DNA from: CAZEHJ01 sp964512485
Lineage (GTDB): Bacteria; Bacteroidota; Rhodothermia; Rhodothermales; UBA10348
Direction: 5' to 3'
DNA: 64,000 nt
Assembly: GCA_964512485.1 (NCBI GenBank)
Contig: CAZEHJ010000001.1
Location: forward strand, 1 to 64,000
The position numbers and the translations under genes are program-made. The notes under the pieces are model-generated. The model searched no databases. It saw only the letters and a list, made by a program, of their open reading frames with translations, and had not been told where the DNA came from. Below are positions 23,615 to 31,687 of this stretch, piece after piece. Within the stretch, counting starts at the first letter, position 1. Every line of letters begins with the position of its first letter.

Positions 23615-25705
23615 ATGTCCAAAAAGGACTTCAACAGAATACTCGTAACGGCAGCTCTTCCATACGCGAATGGCCCGGTCCATTTGGGTCACCTTGCCGG
23701 TGCATACCTGCCTCCGGATCTCTTCTGCAGATATCATCGACTGAAAGGAAGCGATATAGTATTTGTCAGTGGATCCGATGAAATGGGCGTAGCCATTATG
23801 GTCAGGGCCAGAAAGGAGGGAATTCAGCCCCAGGAACTGGTCGACAGGTACCACCCGGCTATTGAGAAAGCGTTTTCTGATTTCGGAATGACGTTCGACC
23901 ATTATGGTAGAACTACGTCGCCGGTTCACGCCGAAACGAGCCAGGACTTCTTCCGAACACTTGCCCGGAAAGGCATTTTTACGCTCAAGACAGAGCAGCA
24001 GCTATACGATCCGGAAGCCGGGATATTCCTCGCGGACAGGTTTGTGATAGGGACGTGTCCGACGTGCGGACATGAGGACGCCTATGGAGATCAGTGCGAA
24101 AAGTGCGGATCAACGCTGAGTCCCATGGAACTGGTCAACCCAAGAAGTACGATCTCTGATGCCACGCCTGAACTCAGGGAGACCACCCATTTTTACCTCC
24201 CGCTCGGCGATTTCCAGGAGCGACTGGAAAAATGGGTCGCCACGCATCCGGAGTGGAAGCCGAACGTCACCGGCCAGATTAAAAGCTGGTTGAACGAAGG
24301 CCTCAAAGAGCGTGCAATCACGCGGGATGTGCCATGGGGCGTTCCAGTGCCGGAAGATGTTGCTTCTGAACTGGGAATTGACGCATCTGGCAAAGTCATC
24401 TACGTCTGGTTCGATGCTCCCATCGGATACATTTCCGACACCAAAGAATGGGCGGTAAAAACCGGTAACCCTGAAGCATGGAAGACTTACTGGCAGAGTG
24501 AAGACACGAGGTTGGTTCATTTCATCGGGAAGGACAACATCGTATTCCACTGCCTGATGTTTCCCGCCATGCTGATGGCACACGGAGACTACGTTCTTCC
24601 TGACAACGTGCCTGCGAACGAGTTTCTGAATATTGAAGGTGACAAACTGTCAACGAGCCGCAACTGGGCGGTTTGGCTGCACGAATATCTGGAGGACTTC
24701 GAGCCAGATCTTCTCCGGTATGCTCTTTCGACCATCCTTCCAGAGACCAAAGATTCCGATTTCAATTGGGACGAATTTCAGGCAAGGGTGAACTCGGAAC
24801 TTGCCGACGTGCTCGGCAACTTCGTGAACCGGACGATGACGTTTGCCCACCGATTCGCCGATGGGAAAGTCCCGGTTCTGGAAAACCCGTCAGATACCGA
24901 TCGGGAAGTACTTGAAGCTTTGGCAACGTTTCCGGATAAAATTGGAACGTCTTACGACGCGTACCGAAACAGAGAAGCGGTTTTCGAAACGATTGCCTTG
25001 GCACGAATAGGTAACAAGTATTTCAACGATACAGAACCCTGGAAGACGAGGAGCTCAGATCCACAGGCGTGTGCCAATACGATCCACGTTTCGCTTCAAC
25101 TCTGTGCGTCCCTTTCGATTCTGATGGAACCGGTTCTTCCGTTTTCAGCAGTCAAGCTCCGGAAAATGGTAGGACTGGAGGGCGTTCGATCCAGTACTCC
25201 CGGACCTTCGAGCGGAATCGGTTGGGATGATGCTGGCTCCAGCCTGCTCCAACCTGGAAGTGAACTTGGCGAATCGATAATTTTATTCAGCAAAATTGAG
25301 GACGAAGTCATCGAAGCACAGAAAGCCAAACTTGGAGCAGGTGCAGAACAAGAGCCCGCCGGCGATCCGTATGAATCGCTCAAGGAAACGATTAACTACG
25401 ACGATTTTGCAAAGCTCGACTTCCGCATGGGTACGATCATCGAGGCTGAACGCGTTCCGAAATCAAAAAAACTTGTTCGTACGGTCGTAGATCTTGGGTT
25501 CGAAACACGCCAGATCCTCGGTGGCATTGCCGAACACTTTGACCCGGAAGAACTCGTTGGACGACGTGTTGCGGTTGTAGCCAATCTCGCACCTCGCAAA
25601 ATGATGGGCCTCGAAAGTCAGGGCATGATGCTCATGGCTGAAAACCGCGAAGGACAGCTCTTTCTGATGGGATCGGACGGAGAAAACGGAGCCGTCATCA
25701 GATAA
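23615..25705 (+). CDS. metG: Methionine-tRNA ligase with C-terminal tRNA-binding domain
   Basis: A 696-residue class I synthetase. The HIGH motif is HLGH in PYANGPVHLGHLAGA; the KMSKS loop reads KLSTSRN. The zinc knuckle has CPTCG and CEKCG (about 149-168). The anticodon-binding helical domain follows, then an acidic linker and an EMAP/Trbp111-like tRNA-binding domain (about 590-696, KLDFRMGTIIEAERVPKSKK). Full length and apparently functional. Its stop codon lies in the loop of a 9-bp hairpin shared with convergent lpdA. Confidence 0.96.
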   Translation: MSKKDFNRILVTAALPYANGPVHLGHLAGAYLPPDLFCRYHRLKGSDIVFVSGSDEMGVAIMVRARKEGIQPQELVDRYHPAIEKAFSDFGMTFDHYGRTTSPVHAETSQDFFRTLARKGIFTLKTEQQLYDPEAGIFLADRFVIGTCPTCGHEDAYGDQCEKCGSTLSPMELVNPRSTISDATPELRETTHFYLPLGDFQERLEKWVATHPEWKPNVTGQIKSWLNEGLKERAITRDVPWGVPVPEDVASELGIDASGKVIYVWFDAPIGYISDTKEWAVKTGNPEAWKTYWQSEDTRLVHFIGKDNIVFHCLMFPAMLMAHGDYVLPDNVPANEFLNIEGDKLSTSRNWAVWLHEYLEDFEPDLLRYALSTILPETKDSDFNWDEFQARVNSELADVLGNFVNRTMTFAHRFADGKVPVLENPSDTDREVLEALATFPDKIGTSYDAYRNREAVFETIALARIGNKYFNDTEPWKTRSSDPQACANTIHVSLQLCASLSILMEPVLPFSAVKLRKMVGLEGVRSSTPGPSSGIGWDDAGSSLLQPGSELGESIILFSKIEDEVIEAQKAKLGAGAEQEPAGDPYESLKETINYDDFAKLDFRMGTIIEAERVPKSKKLVRTVVDLGFETRQILGGIAEHFDPEELVGRRVAVVANLAPRKMMGLESQGMMLMAENREGQLFLMGSDGENGAVIR

Positions 25706-25718
25706 TTCCGATGACGGC
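25691..25718. terminator. 9-bp hairpin between convergent metG and lpdA
   Basis: GCCGTCATC (25691-25699) pairs with GATGACGGC (25710-25718); the ten-base loop contains the metG stop codon TAA (25703-25705). It also lies about 46 bp beyond the lpdA stop, so it may end both transcripts. No U-tract. Confidence 0.6.
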
Positions 25719-25763
25719 CCGAATGCGACGCTAGAATGGCGCCGCTCTGTCAGATTCTTTTGA

Positions 25764-27182
25764 TCAGACGTTGATCGCAACACCGTAGGCAGCACGTGTG
25801 GCTTCCATCACTGCTTCCGAAAGTGTCGGATGCGGGTGAATGGATTCCATGATCTCGTGCGCTGTTGTTTCGAGCGTTCGGGCGGTGACCGCTTCCGCAA
25901 TCAGTTCTGTGGCATCATATCCAATGATATGGCAACCCAGCAGTTCACCATACTTCGCGTCGAAAATGACTTTGACGAAGCCTTCGTTGTGCCCCATGGC
26001 CGAGGCTTTTCCGCTCGCAGTGAAAGGAAATTTACCAATCTTCAGCTCATACCCCGCTTCCTTGGCGGCCTCTTCGGTGTAACCGACTGAAGCCACTTGA
26101 GGCTGGCAGTATGTGCAGCCCGGGATGTTCAGCTTATTGAGTGGATGCACATTTTCACCGGCGATCTTTTCAACACAGATCACACCTTCGTGACTGGCTT
26201 TGTGAGCGAGCCACGGTGGTCCTGCGACGTCGCCGATAGCATAAACACCAGGTACGTTTGTGCGGCAGAATTCGTCGATGACGATTGCCCCACGATCGGT
26301 TTTCACACCTGCTTTTTCCAGGCCGATATCTTCGATATTTCCTGCCACACCAACGGCTGACAGGACCTGGTCTGTTTCGATCACCTCGTCGCCTTTTTTG
26401 CCTTCGAGCGTGACTTTCAAAGCCTTGCCCGTCGTGTCGACCGACTTGACCTTTGTACCGGTTATCGTCTTGATTCCAGCTTTTTTGAAAGCACGGGCCA
26501 GTTCGCGACTCACATCTTTGTCTTCGATCGGGACGATGCGATCCTTGAGCTCGATGACGGTTACTTCCGTTCCCATGTGATGGTAGAAGTAGGCAAACTC
26601 AACTCCGATGGCTCCCGCTCCGCAAATCAAAAGCCGTTTGGGCTTTTCCGTTTGCAGGAGGGCCTCCTTCGAAGAGATGATCTTCTTTCCGTCAAATGGG
26701 AGGGTAGGCAGTTCACGGGGACGGGCGCCTGTCGCGACGATGATGTGTTTGGCAGTGACAGTCTGCTTTTCGCCGACGTTGTTGCCGTCCATGTCCGTAG
26801 ACGGCTCAATAGTCACTTTGCCACTTCCGGCGAGTCTTGCATGACCGAACAGAACATCAATCTTGTTCTTGTTCATCAGATAGGCCACGCCTTTGTTCAT
26901 CTTGTCAGCAACACCACGGCTACGCCCAATCACTTTGTCAAACTCAGCCTTGATTGTGCCGCCTGACAAGCCATAGGCGTCAAGATGTTTTCCGTATTCC
27001 ATAATCTCTGCACTTTTCAACAGAGCCTTGGTTGGAATACAACCAATGTTCAGGCAAACACCGCCCAACTTGTTCTTTTCAACGACGGCTGTCTTGAGGC
27101 CGAGCTGAGTAGCACGGATTGCGGTTTCATAACCACCGGGACCCGTTCCGATCACGAGTACGTCGTAGGATGTAGCTGACAT
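25764..27182 (-). CDS. lpdA: Dihydrolipoyl dehydrogenase (E3)
   Basis: A 472-residue flavoprotein disulfide reductase that reoxidises lipoamide in 2-oxoacid dehydrogenase and glycine-cleavage complexes. The FAD-binding GTGPGGYETAI motif is at the start, the redox-active disulfide in GGVCLNIGCIPTKAL (about 41-55), the NAD-binding GAGAIGVEFAYFY motif is central, and the C-terminal HPHPTLSEA carries the catalytic His. No E1 or E2 genes are adjacent. A promoter-like -7 box lies 43 bp upstream. Confidence 0.95.
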   Translation of the reverse strand: MSATSYDVLVIGTGPGGYETAIRATQLGLKTAVVEKNKLGGVCLNIGCIPTKALLKSAEIMEYGKHLDAYGLSGGTIKAEFDKVIGRSRGVADKMNKGVAYLMNKNKIDVLFGHARLAGSGKVTIEPSTDMDGNNVGEKQTVTAKHIIVATGARPRELPTLPFDGKKIISSKEALLQTEKPKRLLICGAGAIGVEFAYFYHHMGTEVTVIELKDRIVPIEDKDVSRELARAFKKAGIKTITGTKVKSVDTTGKALKVTLEGKKGDEVIETDQVLSAVGVAGNIEDIGLEKAGVKTDRGAIVIDEFCRTNVPGVYAIGDVAGPPWLAHKASHEGVICVEKIAGENVHPLNKLNIPGCTYCQPQVASVGYTEEAAKEAGYELKIGKFPFTASGKASAMGHNEGFVKVIFDAKYGELLGCHIIGYDATELIAEAVTARTLETTAHEIMESIHPHPTLSEAVMEATRAAYGVAINV

Positions 27183-27224
27183 GTGAAAAAGATGAATGGT
27201 TTCTGTCTGAAAATCTGAGAATCA

Positions 27225-27232
27225 CAAAAATA
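27225..27232 (-). promoter_or_regulatory. Candidate -7 box for lpdA
   Basis: Read on the minus strand this is TATTTTTG, an exact match to the TAnnTTTG -7 consensus of Bacteroidota promoters, 43 bp before the lpdA ATG. No matching -33 TTG is visible at 19-21 bp. Confidence 0.45.
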
Positions 27233-27341
27233 CGGCGCGACGGCAAGTCTGCTATTGAGAGGGAGTGAATACGTCTCTCGTGGCTCTGGTGCTCATAGCC
27301 GGTGATTCACCTTTGGCGGGAAAGAGAATAACCGGTTCGAG

Positions 27342-27989
27342 TCAACGTCGAGAGAAGCGTTCCTCGATATCCGTCATTTTGTCGACGCGTTTTGCATGGC
27401 GTCCACCTTCGAAGTCCGTATCCAAAAAAACGGTAACGATCCTTTTTACCACCTCAATCCCCATGGTGCGACTGCCCAGTGTCAGAACATTCGAATTGTT
27501 GTGGGCACGCGCGTTCCAGGAAGCAAATTCATTGTAGGCACAGGCTGCCCGAATCCCGGGTACCTTGTTGCAAACGATACTGCTCCCTACTCCAACGCCA
27601 TCTATCATGATGCCCGTTCCAGCCTTTCCTTCGGCGACCATGCTGGCAACGGCATACGCAAAGTCGGGGTAGTCACAGCTTTTGGGAGAATCGGTGCCAA
27701 GATCAACAACCTGGTGTCCCGCTTCTTTCAACCAATCGATGAGTTCTGATTTCAGGGCATATCCGCCGTGGTCTGATCCAATGCAGATTACAGGATTCCT
27801 CTCAGCTGCACCGGATGGAGCATTGTCTGAAGCGGCAGCCTGACCAAATACGATGGAAACGCCAAGATCGCGGGCGGTATCCATTGCCAACGGGGTAATC
27901 ACCGCATTGTCAGGAGCAGTAAACGTGGAACTGCCAGATCTGGCAGCCTCCCGGATTGCGCGTTCAGTAATTACCCTTTTTCCAGCCAT
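27342..27989 (-). CDS. rpiB: RpiB/LacA-B family sugar-phosphate isomerase with N-terminal extension
   Basis: A 215-residue protein. Residues about 68-210 are the RpiB fold: CIGSDHGGYALK, LGTDSPKSCDYPDFA, NKVPGIRAA, and SWNARAHNNSNVLTLG. The catalytic-cysteine region reads MIDGVGVGSS instead of the E. coli-like ICGTGVG, so the Cys is replaced by Asp. Residues 1-50 (VITERAIREAARSG... VITPLAMDTARDLGV) are an extra segment resembling, from memory, N-terminal parts of EutT/EutQ-type microcompartment-linked proteins. The substrate (ribose-5-phosphate or another) is uncertain. No shell-protein gene is nearby. Confidence 0.82.
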   Translation of the reverse strand: MAGKRVITERAIREAARSGSSTFTAPDNAVITPLAMDTARDLGVSIVFGQAAASDNAPSGAAERNPVICIGSDHGGYALKSELIDWLKEAGHQVVDLGTDSPKSCDYPDFAYAVASMVAEGKAGTGIMIDGVGVGSSIVCNKVPGIRAACAYNEFASWNARAHNNSNVLTLGSRTMGIEVVKRIVTVFLDTDFEGGRHAKRVDKMTDIEERFSRR

Positions 27990-28054
27990 GCATCGAAGCT
28001 ACGATGCGATAGAGGGCGATGCAATCTTCGCAAGAGACGGTCATTAAACCTCAA

Positions 28055-29230
28055 CTACGGAGTGCGCAACCAGCTTGTTGGGTTTTCGGGCTCACCGTTC
28101 TTGAAGATGGCAAAAAACACAGATTCGCCTCTGGGTTCGGCGGCTGTTCCTGATCGTCCCAACAACTGTCCGGCCGTAACATCGTCGCCTACGCCCACAT
28201 AGAATAGTGAGAGATTACCGTAGACAGTGTGGAATCCACCATGTTCTACAATGGCAAAACGGCCCATGTCCGGAATGATATCGATAGTTGAGACCGTCCC
28301 GGCAAAAACCGATTTGACGTCTGCCGATGCTTCCGTTGCTATGAGGATTCCCGGGTTGGGAGTGATCGTTCCGAATTCTGGATGAACGATGTCTCCATAG
28401 GGTTCGATGACGGTACCGGTGCTTGGCCACGGAAGCAGTGACTGAGCCTCAGAAAATGAGGAAGTCAACGCGGTGAGTACGGCTTCGGCATTTCCTCCGG
28501 GTCGATTGCTCTCCGCTGTGATGAGTGCCCGGATTTGGTCAACCAATTCCTGCTCCATGGTTCTCTTCTGAGAAATCGTCTCGCTGCGGTCTGCCTTTTC
28601 TTGTTGAATGCGATTGATTTCCTGGCGCACGTTTCCCAGCAAACCATTGAGGTTATCCTGTTCCCGGTCGACCGAAGTAAGCATGACTTCGGACTCCACC
28701 AGTTTTCGCTGCATTTCTTTTCGTTTCAACGATAGAACAGATGTCGTTTCCCTGAGGCCCTCCAATTGGTCGCGTCTCTTGTTCGAAAATCGTTTCAAAT
28801 ATCCGATGCGAATGAGCATCTGGTTGATCGAAGAAGCAGACAGAATGAGCGCAGCATCATGCTGTCGCCCGTGTTTGTAGGCGTGGGTAGCCCGGCCTTG
28901 ATACTCTTTCTGAAGAGCGCCCAGCTGCTCGCCCAGATCAGCAATCGCCGCTTGAAGCGAGTCACGTTCAAATTTTAATTGTTCGATCCGATCATGATAG
29001 GTCCGCACGAGTTCTTCCCGAAGCGAAAGTTGTCTGTTCAGATCAGTCAAGCGGGAGATGGAAGCCTGTTCTTCATTTTCTGCCAGCTGAAGGAGCCGCT
29101 CCTCTTCTGCTATTTCTTCGCGTAATTCAACCAGGCGGTTTTCGGTGGTGGATACCTGCCGGGCGACAGCTGGATATACCGCCGTAAAACACAGCAAAAT
29201 GAGTGATATGGCAATGACGGATCGTCTCAT
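28055..29230 (-). CDS. EnvC-like coiled-coil protein with degenerate M23 (LytM) domain
   Basis: A 391-residue exported protein: signal peptide (about 1-24), long coiled coil (about 28-250), then a LytM-type domain (about 272-391) beginning LPWPSTGTVIEPYG. Zinc ligands typical of active M23 enzymes are missing: the HxxxD site reads HPEFGTITPNPGI, the YAHL position reads VYGNLS, and the HLHFE strand reads SVFFAIF. This is the pattern of EnvC, which activates cell-separation amidases rather than cutting peptidoglycan itself. A muramoyl amidase is encoded at 37.4 kb. Overlaps the DUF4292 gene by 4 bp. Confidence 0.87.
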   Translation of the reverse strand: MRRSVIAISLILLCFTAVYPAVARQVSTTENRLVELREEIAEEERLLQLAENEEQASISRLTDLNRQLSLREELVRTYHDRIEQLKFERDSLQAAIADLGEQLGALQKEYQGRATHAYKHGRQHDAALILSASSINQMLIRIGYLKRFSNKRRDQLEGLRETTSVLSLKRKEMQRKLVESEVMLTSVDREQDNLNGLLGNVRQEINRIQQEKADRSETISQKRTMEQELVDQIRALITAESNRPGGNAEAVLTALTSSFSEAQSLLPWPSTGTVIEPYGDIVHPEFGTITPNPGILIATEASADVKSVFAGTVSTIDIIPDMGRFAIVEHGGFHTVYGNLSLFYVGVGDDVTAGQLLGRSGTAAEPRGESVFFAIFKNGEPENPTSWLRTP

Positions 29231-30156
29231 TCTCCCAAATAGGTTCGTTCCGTATCGTCCTTGATATCAAGACCGAATGTCAGTTGTGGCGGATCGACTT
29301 GCAGCCGCCGAATAGCCATGGCGAGACGCGTGTCCTCCGGCGGACGCGACATCGTCATTCGACGCGGTATCAGTATTCCATCGATTAGTTCAAATTCCAT
29401 GTACCATCGCTGTTCAAGGATCGTGCCTTCGAGATCCTGCTGCCTGAAGCCAACGACCCTCCAGAGGGTGGGATCGATCGTGTATCGAAGAGTACCATCC
29501 GGCGAGTGCAGCAAATAAAGAGTTGAATCAGCCGAAACCGACCAGTCGGTCAGGGCATCCGGGGAATAGAATCCGGTGGCAATCTCCATTATCTGGGTGC
29601 CAGCCATGGCGCCGGGAAGGACAGCGGCAATCCGTGACGGAGAGCCGCTGTAGAGCACATTCTCGATGCGGTCATATACATAGGCCGAATCGGGTGTGAC
29701 CAGAACGCGTGCACCCTCAATGCCCAATGGGAATCCAATCCGCACAATCATCGAATCCGGCCTGCCATAGCTTATTTTGGCCGTAAATCGTCCCTTGTCG
29801 GAGGGGGAAGAAAGGGCCACTTGCGCCTCGGCATACAACCGGTTCAGCTCGCTGGGATAGGCAGGCAGGGACGACAGGATTTCCTCCAATGAGTGGTCGG
29901 GAAAGCGGTCCGGGAGGGAGGAGTCAGCTCTGTTCAGCTGCCGCGACGACGAGCAGGAGGAGAGGATCAAACCGAGAGCCAAAACCGCAATTGGCGCAAT
30001 TGGCGCAATTGAACGATGATGACTGCCGGAAACACTTTGTTTACCTACAAAAAAGCGTTCAAATAAGATTTTTCGTCGAGTGCGGATTACCCGTGGCCCG
30101 ATACGTTCTTGAATCATTTTCTGCCGGTTTTCGGAAGATCTTTCCTTTGCGTTCAT
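29227..30156 (-). CDS. DUF4292 lipoprotein
   Basis: A 309-residue predicted lipoprotein. The lipobox is LSSC (about 67-70) after IAPIAPIAVLALGLIL. The body matches the DUF4292 group found in Bacteroidota between a TPR protein and an M23-type protein, with the same order here. The fold has been compared to LolA/LolB. Odd point: about 45 mostly basic residues precede the hydrophobic signal, with alternative start Met 14 (30117). A tandem 9-bp DNA repeat encodes IAPIAPIA. Its start is 55 bp after the upstream TPR gene's stop. Confidence 0.8.
   Translation of the reverse strand: MNAKERSSENRQKMIQERIGPRVIRTRRKILFERFFVGKQSVSGSHHRSIAPIAPIAVLALGLILSSCSSSRQLNRADSSLPDRFPDHSLEEILSSLPAYPSELNRLYAEAQVALSSPSDKGRFTAKISYGRPDSMIVRIGFPLGIEGARVLVTPDSAYVYDRIENVLYSGSPSRIAAVLPGAMAGTQIMEIATGFYSPDALTDWSVSADSTLYLLHSPDGTLRYTIDPTLWRVVGFRQQDLEGTILEQRWYMEFELIDGILIPRRMTMSRPPEDTRLAMAIRRLQVDPPQLTFGLDIKDDTERTYLGE
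29986..30011. repeat. 9-bp tandem repeat in the signal peptide of the DUF4292 gene
   Basis: GCGCAATTG repeated almost three times. In-frame unit of three codons encoding I-A-P, extending the hydrophobic core of the lipoprotein signal. Copy-number slippage would keep the frame. Confidence 0.85.
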
Positions 30157-30210
30157 TCTGATCGCAAGGTCGCAGTAGATTCCGGATCATGCAAACGAAG
30201 CAGACACCGG

Positions 30211-31479
30211 CTATTGGGGCTGGTCCATTTCTTGGACCAGCCGAAGCAGTCTCTGATGAATTTCACTGCCATCGTCGACCCTGCCCATCAAGTCACGAGC
30301 CAGTTCCATTGCTTCGGAGTATCTCTCTGTCTGCGCAAGTACCTCAACGAGCTCGATCTCGAGTGGTTCGTGTCCCGGAAACAGTAGCACAGAATCTTCG
30401 GCAAAGGTTGTTGCTCCGCCCCAATTTTCGGTCTGGACTCTCGAGCGGATCGCAAGGATCCACATTTGTATCTGCCTCGGGTCGCGCTCGATCTGCTCTT
30501 CGGTAAATATCTCAAGCTCTCGATACTCACCTGTTCGCGCCAAGAACTTTGCCAGGTCAAGTGCTGAATCATCATCCTCCGGAGATTTCTCCACTATTGC
30601 TCGATATACAGCCAACGAGTCGACGTTTTCGCCTCCAGTCTGAACAGTGGTCTGCTGAAGAAGCATTCCACGTGGAAGTTCAGCCTCCAGATTTCGATCG
30701 GGGAGGAAGGCCTGAACTGTAGACAAAGACAGAAGTGCTTCCACATGTGAAGGATCTTCCGTCAGCACCCCGACGAGTTCATCGGCGGCGTCCTCCCATT
30801 TCGATGCAAGAATCAAGATGCGGGAAAGCTCATATCGATCTTCGGGATCGGCCGTGAGGACGAGGAGCTTTCTCATCGCCCATTCCGTCCGCTCAAGGTT
30901 ACCGGCCCTCTCAAACGTTTCAATCACTACTCTGAGTAGCTCTTCGCTTCCCGGAAACCTGGCAGCGGCCTGTTCCGCGACCGGAACTGCGAGTGCGCCT
31001 TGATCGGGCCCGGACAAAATGAAGAGAAGCAACAAATAGTCTGACGACATATCTGGGGATAGACGTAACAGCGCTTCTGATTCGCGGATCGCCAGCTCCG
31101 CGTTTCCGCTTTCTACAGCGAGTGTCAACGCCTGACGATGCAGTCCGGGGTCGTCGGGGAGCTCTGAAATCGCCCCTTCTATATAAAACAGAGCCGAACT
31201 GTAATCTCCCATCGCCTTCTGGGCATCGGACATGGAGGCCAAAAGTACAGGATGGGTGGGATTGACTTTGAGACCTTCAGCGAACACCACAACCGCTTTA
31301 TCCGGAAATCCGGTCTGCATGAAGGTCAGGCCTCGTATCAGAACGCGCTCTGCATGAGCCTCTAGTTGCGTTTGGCTCTGGAGGGCAGTGGCTGGAGTGG
31401 TCAACAACGTTACCAGGAGTATTCCTGCCAGCATCGTGGAAATCGTACTTGTTCTCGGTATGAAGACATACTTTTTCAC
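30211..31479 (-). CDS. Exported tetratricopeptide-repeat protein
   Basis: A 422-residue protein with an N-terminal signal (about 13-33) and about nine to ten TPR-like helical hairpins (for example AERVLIRGLTFMQTGFPDKA and PVLLASMSDAQKAMGDYSSA). It heads a three-gene cluster: TPR protein, DUF4292 lipoprotein, EnvC-like protein. This conserved order suggests an envelope-assembly role, but the family has no established function that I know of. A 10-bp hairpin lies in its last codons. Confidence 0.85.
   Translation of the reverse strand: MKKYVFIPRTSTISTMLAGILLVTLLTTPATALQSQTQLEAHAERVLIRGLTFMQTGFPDKAVVVFAEGLKVNPTHPVLLASMSDAQKAMGDYSSALFYIEGAISELPDDPGLHRQALTLAVESGNAELAIRESEALLRLSPDMSSDYLLLLFILSGPDQGALAVPVAEQAAARFPGSEELLRVVIETFERAGNLERTEWAMRKLLVLTADPEDRYELSRILILASKWEDAADELVGVLTEDPSHVEALLSLSTVQAFLPDRNLEAELPRGMLLQQTTVQTGGENVDSLAVYRAIVEKSPEDDDSALDLAKFLARTGEYRELEIFTEEQIERDPRQIQMWILAIRSRVQTENWGGATTFAEDSVLLFPGHEPLEIELVEVLAQTERYSEAMELARDLMGRVDDGSEIHQRLLRLVQEMDQPQ
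30218..30242 (-). repeat. 10-bp perfect hairpin in the last codons of the TPR gene
   Basis: GGCTGGTCCA (30218-30227), loop TTTCT, TGGACCAGCC (30233-30242). It ends five bases before the stop codon (30211-30213) on the minus strand and encodes LVQEMDQP. No U-tract; it lies between this gene and the DUF4292 gene, so it might attenuate read-through. Confidence 0.85.
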
Positions 31480-31597
31480 CTGCTAAAAAACGGGGACACC
31501 CCGACGAGGTTTCTCGGCAAAACAGGCATTTAGAAAGTTGTTTCTTAGGTGGAGCCTGATTACTCTATACCGATTATTGGCCGAAATGGGTCATCGT

Positions 31598-31610
31598 GTT
31601 GTCTGACAAC
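31598..31610. promoter_or_regulatory. Palindromic operator candidate upstream of the GCS2-CBS gene
   Basis: GTTGTC-T-GACAAC is a perfect 13-bp palindrome 78 bp before the ATG at 31688. It fits the TNGTNNNACNA pattern of FadR-type GntR regulators. No GntR gene is in the window. Confidence 0.4.
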
Positions 31611-31687
31611 GCCTAGTAACACCGATATCGGACAGAAGGTATCAGGGGAGCGCGTTCTTTGGAGCCACTCCAACCGGGAAGAAATAC

